64,000 bases of DNA from UBA1672 sp964587815 (GTDB lineage: Bacteria > Pseudomonadota > Alphaproteobacteria > Micavibrionales > Micavibrionaceae), in the NCBI GenBank assembly GCA_964587815.1, contig CAZPMH010000009.1, positions 1 to 64,000 on the forward strand. Reading direction: 5' to 3'. The position numbers were made by a program, and so were the translations under genes. This document shows positions 46,899 through 54,611 of the stretch, in pieces (the stretch's first letter is position 1; every line of letters starts with the position of its first letter). The notes under the pieces were generated by a model that saw only the letters and a list, made by a program, of their open reading frames with translations, was not told the DNA's origin and searched no databases.

Positions 46899-47687
46899 AT
46901 GGTTTCGAAGTTAAAGCGCGAAGGTTTCCCTGATTTGGCCTATGTTCATTCCGTTCCTGATGCTTCATCTGAAAATAGTATGCCAGCGGTGATGTTTTTG
47001 GGCGGATTTAAGTCTGATATGGAAGGGACGAAGGCGCTTTATTTAGAAGAGCAATGCCGCGCCAAGGGGCGGGAGTTTATGCGTTTTGATTATTCGGGGC
47101 ACGGGCAATCTGGTGGTGCGTTTGCGGATGGGACGATCGGATTATGGCTCAGAGATGCATGTGCAGTTCTCCAACTCATAAAGTCGCCGCGTGTTGTTTT
47201 GGTCGGTTCTTCTATGGGGGGCTGGATATCTCTGAGGCTTTTACAGAAATCTGCCGATGATGAAAGTATTTTGGGTGGTAAGGAGATTTCAGGCCTTGTC
47301 GGCATTGCAGCAGCGCCTGATTTTACGGATGATATCACGCAGAAAATGGATGAGGCGCAAAAGCAAGAGATTGCGGAAAAAGGCTTTTTCACGGTTGGGC
47401 ATGATTATGGGGATGATCCGTATATTTTTACAAAAGCGTTGTTGGATGATGGTGCGCAAAATCGTGTTTTAAACGTGGCGCGTGCGGTTGATGTTCCCGT
47501 TCTTTTGGTTCAGGGCAAGCAGGATGCTGATGTTGCATGGGAAAAGGCGGAGGCGATTAAGAAAGTTTTCGCAGGCGATCAAACAAAAATATTCTACGTT
47601 GAGGATGGGGATCACAGATTATCAAGGCCGCAGGATTTGGATTTAATCCGGTCTTGCGTTTGTGAAATTACCGATCAAGCACAGTGA
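46899..47687 (+). CDS. Alpha/beta hydrolase
   Basis: 262 residues. The nucleophile elbow is VGSSMGGW (Ser), with oxyanion GGFKSDM, catalytic Asp in VQGKQDADV, and His in VEDGDHRLSRPQ. The order matches small ABHD-type esterases or thioesterases, such as human ABHD10 relatives. No signal peptide, so cytoplasmic. Convergent with the next gene. Confidence 0.9.
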   Translation: MVSKLKREGFPDLAYVHSVPDASSENSMPAVMFLGGFKSDMEGTKALYLEEQCRAKGREFMRFDYSGHGQSGGAFADGTIGLWLRDACAVLQLIKSPRVVLVGSSMGGWISLRLLQKSADDESILGGKEISGLVGIAAAPDFTDDITQKMDEAQKQEIAEKGFFTVGHDYGDDPYIFTKALLDDGAQNRVLNVARAVDVPVLLVQGKQDADVAWEKAEAIKKVFAGDQTKIFYVEDGDHRLSRPQDLDLIRSCVCEITDQAQ

Positions 47688-47691
47688 TCAA

Positions 47692-48273
47692 TTATTTACG
47701 GCTATAGCTGTAGCCGCCGCCTTTGCGCTGTTTTGGTGGTATTTTCTTTCCGCGTGCGCCTTTTGGCATTGCCGCTGCCTCTTTCATTTTCTTAATCCGC
47801 CCGAATATCCAGCCAACCAAGAATATGAACAGCGTGATTCCGCCGAGGAGGAGGGTGGCTTTTTGCGCGAGAACGATTGAGATCATTTTTTGCAAATTTG
47901 ACTGTTTCAAATCTTCTTCCTTAACGCGGCGGACTTGCTTGATTGCAGGGCCGCCTTCTTTTACGTCGGTCTGGTCGAATGATTCTTCGTAGGGTGCTTT
48001 TACTTTTTCTTCTGTCGTTTCTTTGCTCTCGGGAAGGGGGAGCAGGGTGCTACCCTGGTCGATGACGCCCTTGGTGACGCTATCGATTTTCTTGCTGACC
48101 TCTTCGGTTTTGACCTTCCATTGTGTGAATGTTTCGGGGTGGTATTTGCTCCACATGGTGCCGATGGCAGCGAAAGCAAAGCCGTTTTGTGGCTTTTGCT
48201 GATAGAGATAAACGTCGTGGCCGAGGCTGCCTAAGGTGGCGATTCCGAAGATGATGAGCAGAAATTTACGCAT
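47692..48273 (-). CDS. Uncharacterised membrane protein
   Basis: 193 residues with an N-terminal hydrophobic segment (about 3-18) and a second at about 139-157 (LLLGGITLFIFLVGWIFG), and a Lys-rich basic C-terminus (KKIPPKQRKGGG). The middle is charged and could be periplasmic. No family recognised. Confidence 0.72.
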   Translation of the reverse strand: MRKFLLIIFGIATLGSLGHDVYLYQQKPQNGFAFAAIGTMWSKYHPETFTQWKVKTEEVSKKIDSVTKGVIDQGSTLLPLPESKETTEEKVKAPYEESFDQTDVKEGGPAIKQVRRVKEEDLKQSNLQKMISIVLAQKATLLLGGITLFIFLVGWIFGRIKKMKEAAAMPKGARGKKIPPKQRKGGGYSYSRK

Positions 48274-48429
48274 ATTTTTTTCCTGATGTCGTGCGAATCT
48301 TTTTCAAGATTTCTTTCCAATTCAAGATTCTAACAACATCGATGGATTTGGGAAAGGCAAGACTTGAACTTTTCACCAAGAGTCTTTACTGTGCGCCAAG
48401 ATTTTCGAGTCTTGCATATGTGGCGATCA

Positions 48430-48520
48430 GGAGAGGTGGCCGAGTGGCTTAAGGCGCACGCTTGGAAAGCGTGTTGGGGTTCATAGCCTCACGTGGGTTC
48501 GAATCCCATCCTCTCCTCCA
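48430..48520 (+). tRNA. tRNA-Ser (GGA)
   Basis: Acceptor GGAGAGG (48430-48436) pairs with CCTCTCC (48510-48516). Anticodon stem CACGC/GCGTG encloses loop TTGGAAA, anticodon GGA. A long class II variable arm and T-loop TTCGAAT are present, and CCA is encoded at 48518-48520. Odd point: position 73 (48517) is T, whereas bacterial tRNA-Ser normally carries G73. Confidence 0.95.
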
Positions 48521-48699
48521 CATGGCTTGGGAACCGCATATAACTAATAGCTTCATTAATATCAATCACTTATAGTTTACAGTGTGCCCTTAAAGTGGTA
48601 TGCGAAAGGCACAGAAAAAGTGATAAAATATAGGCCTTAAAGATTTTGATAGATCAGAATGTATAGCCTATGAACGTCGCAATAGCCTTAAATTGTGCA

Positions 48700-48714
48700 A
48701 TGATTTAAAATCAT
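48700..48714. promoter_or_regulatory. 15-base palindrome upstream of the zincin gene
   Basis: ATGATTT-A-AAATCAT, a perfect inverted repeat 44 bases before the next start codon, within the 238-base gap after tRNA-Ser. The gap also has three CCTTAAA copies. It could be an operator; otherwise I see nothing in the gap. Confidence 0.3.
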
Positions 48715-48758
48715 GTTTATACTATATTGTGAGAAGGGTAGGATAAGGGGGTAAAGTC

Positions 48759-49469
48759 ATGCCAGATCATATTTCTTGGAGAGATGTTATTCAGGTCGAC
48801 TCTGACGAAGATTTGCTCGTCTATGATTTATCGACGGAAGAATTTCAAGATAAAGTTGCGCAATTAGAAAATTTTCTCGATTTTGTCGAATGCACAGAGA
48901 TGGGGCAGGTGCTTTTGGGAGATATTAGAGAGCAACAAGCCGTTCATAATAACGCTGAAAAGGTTCATATTAAATTGAGCGATAACACAGCATCTGGTGC
49001 TACCCCTGATGGTACGATCATTGTGAATACAAACACCCCTGAATATATCGCTTTCATTAACCAAGCTTCTGAAGAGGCGACCCCTGTGAGTTTAGAACGT
49101 GTTGTTTTGCATGAGCTGTACCATATATCGGATGACCGTCTTCAAACTGTTGGGGCTGGTGATGTGTTAGCAGAAGAATATGCAACGCGTAAAACAGATG
49201 AATTTGCGTGTGCTTACATGCCATCATTGGGGCAACGTGTGGCGTATTTGAATGGCGCGGGGGAAGTTCCTGAAAGTAACCATAACAATGTAACAGATGG
49301 TGAATATGGTATGGATCTGATTCAAAATGATGCGTACACGCGCGATTTGATTGTGGCTGCTATTGAGGATTTACCGGAGCGTATTAAGGGCGCTCTTCAA
49401 GATGCAGGATTGGCAGCTGATTCTATGCCAAATATAAAGCCATGTGATGATCTTGTGCCTAAAAACTAG
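48759..49469 (+). CDS. HExxH zinc metallopeptidase-like protein, possible effector
   Basis: 236 residues, no signal peptide. RVVLHELYHISDD contains the zincin motif HELYH, with EEYATRKTDEFA about 25 residues later as a likely third ligand. The layout recalls M91 (NleD/HopH1-type) metallopeptidases, which are secreted effectors, but similarity beyond the motif is by eye. SD-like AAGGGGGTAAAG precedes the ATG. It is the first gene after tRNA-Ser in an accessory-looking stretch. Confidence 0.6.
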   Translation: MPDHISWRDVIQVDSDEDLLVYDLSTEEFQDKVAQLENFLDFVECTEMGQVLLGDIREQQAVHNNAEKVHIKLSDNTASGATPDGTIIVNTNTPEYIAFINQASEEATPVSLERVVLHELYHISDDRLQTVGAGDVLAEEYATRKTDEFACAYMPSLGQRVAYLNGAGEVPESNHNNVTDGEYGMDLIQNDAYTRDLIVAAIEDLPERIKGALQDAGLAADSMPNIKPCDDLVPKN

Positions 49470-49494
49470 TTTGTTCCATTTTGGAGATATCTTT

Positions 49495-50094
49495 TTGAAA
49501 TTTTTGTTTTTCAACTTTGTGTTCGGTTTGGTTTTCTGTTTTTCGTCGCTGGGCGCGCATGCTGAAGAGGCGTTTTTTCAAAATCTTTCTGATGCCGCGA
49601 TAGAGAGGACACAACATCGCGTTGTTTATGACGGTCGGTATGTTGTGATTCCTTACCCTAATGGTGATGTTCCCGATAATATAGGGGTTTGCAGTGATGT
49701 GGTCGTTCGCAGTTATCGCGCGTTGGGGATCGATTTACAAAAAGATGTGCACGAAGATATGAGAGATCATTTTGACTTATATCCGAAGAATTGGGGGCTG
49801 AGGATGCCTGACCCTAATATTGATCATCGGCGTGTTCCGAATTTGCGTGTCTTTTTTGCCAGGCACGGCGAGTCTTTGCGCTCCTCCAAACGTGCTGATG
49901 ATTATGTGGCGGGTGACATTGTCACGTGGAATTTGAGGCCGAACGGATTTTTGCCGCATATCGGGATTGTTACAGATCAAAAGACGCGTTCAGGTGTGCC
50001 TATGATCGTTCATAATATCGGTGGGGGGCCGACCCTAGAGGATATTTTGTTTTCCTATCCGATTACAGGTCATTATCGGTATGACGGGATGTAA
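49495..50094 (+). CDS. Secreted DUF1287 protein (NlpC/P60-like fold)
   Basis: About 199 residues from TTG 49495, which has GGAG eight bases upstream and yields an ideal signal peptide (hydrophobic about 3-19, cleaved near AHA-EE). An upstream GTG/ATG at 49444/49447 would bury this leader and overlap the previous gene. DUF1287 signatures: VVYDGRYVVIPYPNGDVPDN (split), GVCSDVVVRSYR with a probable nucleophile Cys, DHRRVPNLRVFF, and FLPHIGIV with a catalytic His. Cell-wall amidase-type activity is inferred. Confidence 0.82.
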   Translation: MKFLFFNFVFGLVFCFSSLGAHAEEAFFQNLSDAAIERTQHRVVYDGRYVVIPYPNGDVPDNIGVCSDVVVRSYRALGIDLQKDVHEDMRDHFDLYPKNWGLRMPDPNIDHRRVPNLRVFFARHGESLRSSKRADDYVAGDIVTWNLRPNGFLPHIGIVTDQKTRSGVPMIVHNIGGGPTLEDILFSYPITGHYRYDGM

Positions 50095-50097
50095 GGT

Positions 50098-50394
50098 GTG
50101 TTTGAACAAATCGGCTTACTTCTAATTTTGTTTATTTTAAGTGTAGTGTGTTTCTATGCACCTTTGATTAATTTTCGAGACTTATTCATGTCGCTCGAAG
50201 ATAGTAAAAATGAAATTAATGAAAAAATGATAGGTCTTCAGGCGACCGTGATCAGTTGGGATAGTTTAAATGGTCATGTTAGGGTTAATGGAGAAATTTG
50301 GCGCGCTGTATCGAAAGAGCCTCTCGATTTGAAAAGTGATGATACCGTTCTTATTACAGAAGTTGATAAGCTTTTGGTTACGGTTGCGCGTTAA
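50098..50394 (+). CDS. NfeD-like membrane-anchored OB-fold protein
   Basis: 98 residues from a GTG four bases after the DUF1287 stop. One N-terminal transmembrane helix (about 5-24) and a C-terminal OB domain (IGLQATVISWDSLNGHVRV, GEIWRAVSKEP, LLVTVAR) like the soluble domain of NfeD. NfeD partners are usually flotillin or stomatin proteins; none is present here. Confidence 0.68.
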   Translation: MFEQIGLLLILFILSVVCFYAPLINFRDLFMSLEDSKNEINEKMIGLQATVISWDSLNGHVRVNGEIWRAVSKEPLDLKSDDTVLITEVDKLLVTVAR

Positions 50395-50521
50395 AATCTA
50401 TTGATCTCGTTATTTCCAAGCCTTAACAGCCATATTTATAGACAAAAATAAGATCTGTATGTTACTTTATGTCTTTGTTATTAAGTAAAATATTATAAAA
50501 AATTAGGGTAGCGGTTTTTTC

Positions 50522-53230
50522 ATGGCATATGCTTTAACGTCTATATTTGAAGATCAGGCGGTTGACCCCAAACAATTTACTATTTTCAGGGATGAGAACA
50601 CTCTATCTCCTGTTGATTTGGGCTTGGTTTCTGAGGCGGCTCAGGCGACGGGTTTGGATGTCAAAGATGTTGTACAGCTCAAGCCTGAAAGGGTTGCCAT
50701 GCATTGGTTGGCGGGGAGGTTGCCCTTTGACGTCAAAGTAGAAAGCGACAGTCATTTTTTAAACCAGGCGCAACGGATTAGGGACGATTTTGTTTTTGCG
50801 GAGACGCCTGAGAGAAGCTGGTCGAAGCTTACCAATGATCTGGCTGATTTTAGAACGGAAATTCAGGGTAAGGTCAGTGCAGCGGTTGCTCAGAGCTTTG
50901 ATGGCGAAACTGTTCCAAATCAAGATTTGGAAGTTTTTGAAGCGGTTCATCAAATCAGAAGAACGATCACGCTGCGTAATGACATCGGGATGTCCGACTT
51001 TGATGATGAAAAGGTAAAGGCGCTGACCAGTTATCTTGCCGAAACATATTTTTATAATCGGGAGGCCAATGAACGCATTAAAGAACACGTTAATGCGAGC
51101 ATATCTGATGCCGTTTCTTCCGTAGATGATATTAAACCGTTGGATGACGTTACGAAGAAGGGCAAGAAACACATTCATGTCAGTGGCGGGCAGGGGTCCG
51201 GAAAGACGTTTTTAAGTCGCAGGTCTTTGGGGATTAAGTCTGACGCTCAGGAAAGTTCTCTCATTCGGATTAATAAAGATTTATTCAGGCCGCTCGTTTT
51301 AAGCGCCAATGATGCTGCAAAAGATTTAGACCTTTCTCAGCCCGGTGACAGGCGCCAATACGGGCGGCTGACCGAAGATGAGTTGAATATCATAAAGGGA
51401 ATTCAATGGGGCATTATCAAAGATTTGGGCGCTGAAAATGCGCTTCCGAGTTTGCACATAGACAGCACGATTATCGCCGATCAACATCGAACGCAACTTT
51501 TAACGCAGGCCGGTTCAAAGCTTACATTATTGCATCTTAATACGCCTTTCGATGAAGCGTCGCGCCGTGTTCAGGAGAGAGCCCTGGGCGATGGAATACC
51601 CGGTATAGACAGCATGAGGGAAAGCCTTTTGAGTGAAGTTGTTGCGGGCCATAAAGGGTCAGCAAAAGAAACGGCGTCCATGCTTATTCACGGCTCAGGC
51701 CAGCCTATAAAGCTAAAAATACTGGATGGACGTTCTCCAGAAAAAACGCGTCCCGTACAGGCTCAGGTTGACCTTAGCAAGGGTGTTTTGGATATTTACA
51801 GTTCGCGCGCGATTCTTGAGGTGTTCCATAAGGCAGAAGACGGCAAGACTTCGGTCGTTCCGACGGATGATGATTTAAGGGAGCAGATACAGAATTTTTC
51901 CAAGATTGCTTCTGTTATGACTCAAATAAACTTTCGCGACCCGATTACCGGTAAACTTACGGCGACATACGATAACGGATCAGGCATTAATGTTGTTAAT
52001 GAGAAGAGATTTGAGGATGAGTTTAAGGGCACTTTGGTTCAAGAGGTGTTTGACAGCCTTGATGCGTTCCATTCGAGTAAGAAGGCTGCTGTTCTGGGTG
52101 TGATCGCCAGAGAGAAAGGGCGCGTATTTAACCAGCGCCGCGCGTTTGATGATGTTGAGCCGCATGAAATTGTAACCGATCAATATGAGACAGAAGTGCC
52201 GCTTGTCGATCAAAGTGCATATGTCGATGATGATCCTGATGCAAAATTATTGGAGTGGCGTCATATCGCAAAAAGAGGGAAATTTTTAGATGGCGGGTTT
52301 GATCCGTGGCGCGATAAAGCGCCGGACGATGTTCGTATCCTTGCGGCGAGACAAGTCGTTGATAACTGGCTGACTGACGACGTTATTGAATCTTTGGCTG
52401 ATCTTTCCGCGGAGAAGGTCAGGGATTGTGCTGATCCAAGCCAGCCTTTGACGGTGCATATTTCCCATCCTCTTAAAGACCCGACAAGGCCGACCGTTAA
52501 TATCAATTATATGGTGTTGGCGTATAGAGAAGAGTTAGCGAGGCGTCTCAATAATGCGATGGAAGAGCGTCACGAAGATTTAAATGTGACCTTTGCGCAT
52601 GATCGACCATTAATGGCATTGGCTAGCGACCGATCGACAAGAACGACCGCTAGTGCTCTGCAGCGGCTTACCTCTCAACCCTTTTATGATACGGATATCT
52701 TTGATGAAGGGGATTTGGTCTTATTCGCGGATGAGCATGTGCAGGCGGGTGGTGTTATGTTGGCTGCGCGCAATATTAAAAACGCCGTTGATATTAATGT
52801 GGTTGGCTATACGGCCTTGTCCTCACATAACTTAGGCGCTGACCTTCAAATTAACCCGAATGTGAGTATAGCGCTCGAAAATGCAATTGATGAAAATGCC
52901 CGCATCCATGATGTTGAGCCTATGTCTGTGCGTGATGATTTAGACGAGGCATTGTCTCAAGTGGGGCTGGCTCGCGATACGCTTTCAAATATTGAGGGAT
53001 TGATCCTGATCGCTTATCTCATTGACGGGTCAAGTGAAGCAAAAAGATCGTGGTTCGATGGCGTTAAATCCAGTATCGGCCTTGGTGAGGAAAAGATACG
53101 TGAAGGGATGGATAGCCTCGATTCCATTCTTATGGATGACCCGCTAACAGCGCGCGAGTTGGGCGATAGGATTGACGAACAGATTATTGCGAGCAGAAAA
53201 GCGGTTTATCCGAGTATGGCAGTGGAATAG
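50522..53230 (+). CDS. Large zeta-toxin-like kinase with a phosphoribosyltransferase-like motif
   Basis: 902 residues. The P-loop is at residues 222-229 (GGQGSGKT); RINKDLFRPL, LHIDSTIIAD and LNTPFDEASRRVQERAL then follow the zeta toxin/kinase layout. Zeta toxins phosphorylate UDP-N-acetyl sugars. Near the C-terminus, DLVLFADEHVQAGG (731-744) resembles the PRPP-binding loop of phosphoribosyltransferases, and VNVVGY-type follow-on (INVVGYTAL) fits that fold. Long linker regions lack recognisable motifs. No signal peptide; the leader is A/T-rich. A small acidic gene follows nine bases later. Confidence 0.7.
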   Translation: MAYALTSIFEDQAVDPKQFTIFRDENTLSPVDLGLVSEAAQATGLDVKDVVQLKPERVAMHWLAGRLPFDVKVESDSHFLNQAQRIRDDFVFAETPERSWSKLTNDLADFRTEIQGKVSAAVAQSFDGETVPNQDLEVFEAVHQIRRTITLRNDIGMSDFDDEKVKALTSYLAETYFYNREANERIKEHVNASISDAVSSVDDIKPLDDVTKKGKKHIHVSGGQGSGKTFLSRRSLGIKSDAQESSLIRINKDLFRPLVLSANDAAKDLDLSQPGDRRQYGRLTEDELNIIKGIQWGIIKDLGAENALPSLHIDSTIIADQHRTQLLTQAGSKLTLLHLNTPFDEASRRVQERALGDGIPGIDSMRESLLSEVVAGHKGSAKETASMLIHGSGQPIKLKILDGRSPEKTRPVQAQVDLSKGVLDIYSSRAILEVFHKAEDGKTSVVPTDDDLREQIQNFSKIASVMTQINFRDPITGKLTATYDNGSGINVVNEKRFEDEFKGTLVQEVFDSLDAFHSSKKAAVLGVIAREKGRVFNQRRAFDDVEPHEIVTDQYETEVPLVDQSAYVDDDPDAKLLEWRHIAKRGKFLDGGFDPWRDKAPDDVRILAARQVVDNWLTDDVIESLADLSAEKVRDCADPSQPLTVHISHPLKDPTRPTVNINYMVLAYREELARRLNNAMEERHEDLNVTFAHDRPLMALASDRSTRTTASALQRLTSQPFYDTDIFDEGDLVLFADEHVQAGGVMLAARNIKNAVDINVVGYTALSSHNLGADLQINPNVSIALENAIDENARIHDVEPMSVRDDLDEALSQVGLARDTLSNIEGLILIAYLIDGSSEAKRSWFDGVKSSIGLGEEKIREGMDSLDSILMDDPLTARELGDRIDEQIIASRKAVYPSMAVE

Positions 53231-53238
53231 GAACAAGC

Positions 53239-53409
53239 ATGGCAAACGATAAATACGATACATTAGAAGAAGAGCAAATAGAGGACCTTTCCAAGGCTCT
53301 GAAAGAGTCTGCTCAGCTGACAGATCAGCTTGAGAGCTTTAACGATGAATATGAGACGCTTTCTAAAAAGTACCCCCTCAAGAATTCGAAAAGCCGCTAT
53401 TCAGGTTAA
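53239..53409 (+). CDS. 56-residue acidic protein downstream of the zeta-like kinase
   Basis: ATG 53239 to TAA 53409. Nearly all helical by composition (EEEQIEDLSKALKESAQ), with a coiled-coil-like heptad and a basic C-terminal tail. It lies eight bases after the kinase stop, so it is almost certainly co-transcribed. Epsilon antitoxins of zeta systems are about 90 residues and precede the toxin; this one is shorter and follows it. An antitoxin or adaptor role is inference. Confidence 0.6.
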   Translation: MANDKYDTLEEEQIEDLSKALKESAQLTDQLESFNDEYETLSKKYPLKNSKSRYSG

Positions 53410-53422
53410 TTAAAAGACGAAC

Positions 53423-53737
53423 TTAGTCGTTGTAGCGTTCCATGCATTGGCGGTAGCGCAGATTGTAGATTGCGCGTTGGGCTTGGGCGCGTTTTGCTGC
53501 GCCGATTGCCTCACCGACGCGCTTTGCTTTGTCGCCGCCAACTGATTGGGCTTTCTTCTTGCCGTAATTGTCGAATGGCTCGTCAGGCAGCCTTGATTTT
53601 TCTGATGCGATGCGGTGGCATCTTTGGTGCCTTTCCTGATATGACTCGTTTGAGGCGTGTGCTTGTGGTGCGCCTAAAGTGCCGCATAGAAGCAGAGAGG
53701 CCGCAAAAAGCCCTATATATTTTGTTGTGTGACGCAT
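53423..53737 (-). CDS. Small secreted protein of unknown function
   Basis: 104 residues. Signal peptide (hydrophobic about 8-22, cleavage near AHA-SN); AGGAG precedes the ATG. The mature part is basic with two Cys (HQRCHRI and RQCMERYND) that could form a disulfide, plus an Ala/Gly-rich middle. Convergent with the 56-residue gene. Family not recognised. Confidence 0.75.
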   Translation of the reverse strand: MRHTTKYIGLFAASLLLCGTLGAPQAHASNESYQERHQRCHRIASEKSRLPDEPFDNYGKKKAQSVGGDKAKRVGEAIGAAKRAQAQRAIYNLRYRQCMERYND

Positions 53738-53824
53738 TTTGATCTCCTGCTTTTTGATATTGTCCTTTTTAGTATACGCCTGATTCGTCCATTTTAAAAA
53801 TTTGTGCCTTTGGGAAGCCCTGCC

Positions 53825-54469
53825 TTATTTTTTAAAAATGTAAGGCTTATCAAATTTCACATAGTCACGCCCTGATGAGCGCGCCCAATTGACGATGCTT
53901 TGCGTGTTTTGCTTTTTCACTTTGAATGACATTTCCGGCGGCAGGAGTTGCGGACCGTTTGAAATATTTTTGATTGCCTTGCTTTCGCTGTTCGGCATCC
54001 AGAAGCCCAAGATATTTTTCCCAGCATCTTTTTGGACGATGAAGAAGTAGTATTTTTTATCTTCATTCTTCTGTTTTGTCGTGCCGATCATATCGAAGTA
54101 AACGGATGCGATGTAAAGCGTTGATTGATCCGGTTGTTTTTTCGGTAGTTCTGAGAGGGCGAGTGTGCCGCTGAGGGTAAGCTCATCGGGTTTTTCTATG
54201 TTGCCGATATAGGCAATATCAAGCAGATCAACAGTTGTACCGTTTTGCAAGGTTTCTGTCTTTCCGCTGTCGGTGATTTTTAGTCTGGCGGTTGTTTTGC
54301 TGCCTTCGCCGCGACCCAATGTGGTGCTGTCGTAAGTTCCTGATAAATCTTTGAAATTTGCGCGTTTTACGACGGTCTCGGGAATGATGACACGCCCGGA
54401 TGTGAAGAATTCACACCCTGTGATGAATAGTATGAGGCAAAGTACGCTGAGAATTTTTCGTGTATGCAT
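53825..54469 (-). CDS. Putative lipoprotein
   Basis: 214 residues from ATG 54469. MHTRKILSVLCLILFITGCEFF ends in the lipobox ITGC (excerpted here), so the mature protein is lipid-modified at Cys19 or so. Mature part is beta-rich with charged loops. A longer start at 54517 would displace the signal. It reads away from the TelA/ABC cluster; divergent, it shares the same 140-base upstream gap. Confidence 0.8.
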   Translation of the reverse strand: MHTRKILSVLCLILFITGCEFFTSGRVIIPETVVKRANFKDLSGTYDSTTLGRGEGSKTTARLKITDSGKTETLQNGTTVDLLDIAYIGNIEKPDELTLSGTLALSELPKKQPDQSTLYIASVYFDMIGTTKQKNEDKKYYFFIVQKDAGKNILGFWMPNSESKAIKNISNGPQLLPPEMSFKVKKQNTQSIVNWARSSGRDYVKFDKPYIFKK

Positions 54470-54611
54470 TTTGGCCGTCCTTATTCTTTGAATTATTAAG
54501 AATTGCGCGATCTCCACAGTTTTTTAATATTTGTCTGTCATGTTGCGCATCGTGTTAAAGTGCGATATTTTGACGCAGAAATAAACTATTTTCGAAAAAG
54601 AGGGGGTCGGT

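Noticed and set aside
48430..48520. tRNA-Ser 3' end as an attachment site with a downstream copy
   Set aside because: I found no second copy of the tRNA 3' end and no integrase in the window.
53470..53742. Plus-strand frame of 90 residues, Arg-rich
   Set aside because: Antisense to a secreted protein with a clear signal peptide and AGGAG; Arg-rich composition is typical of a shadow frame.
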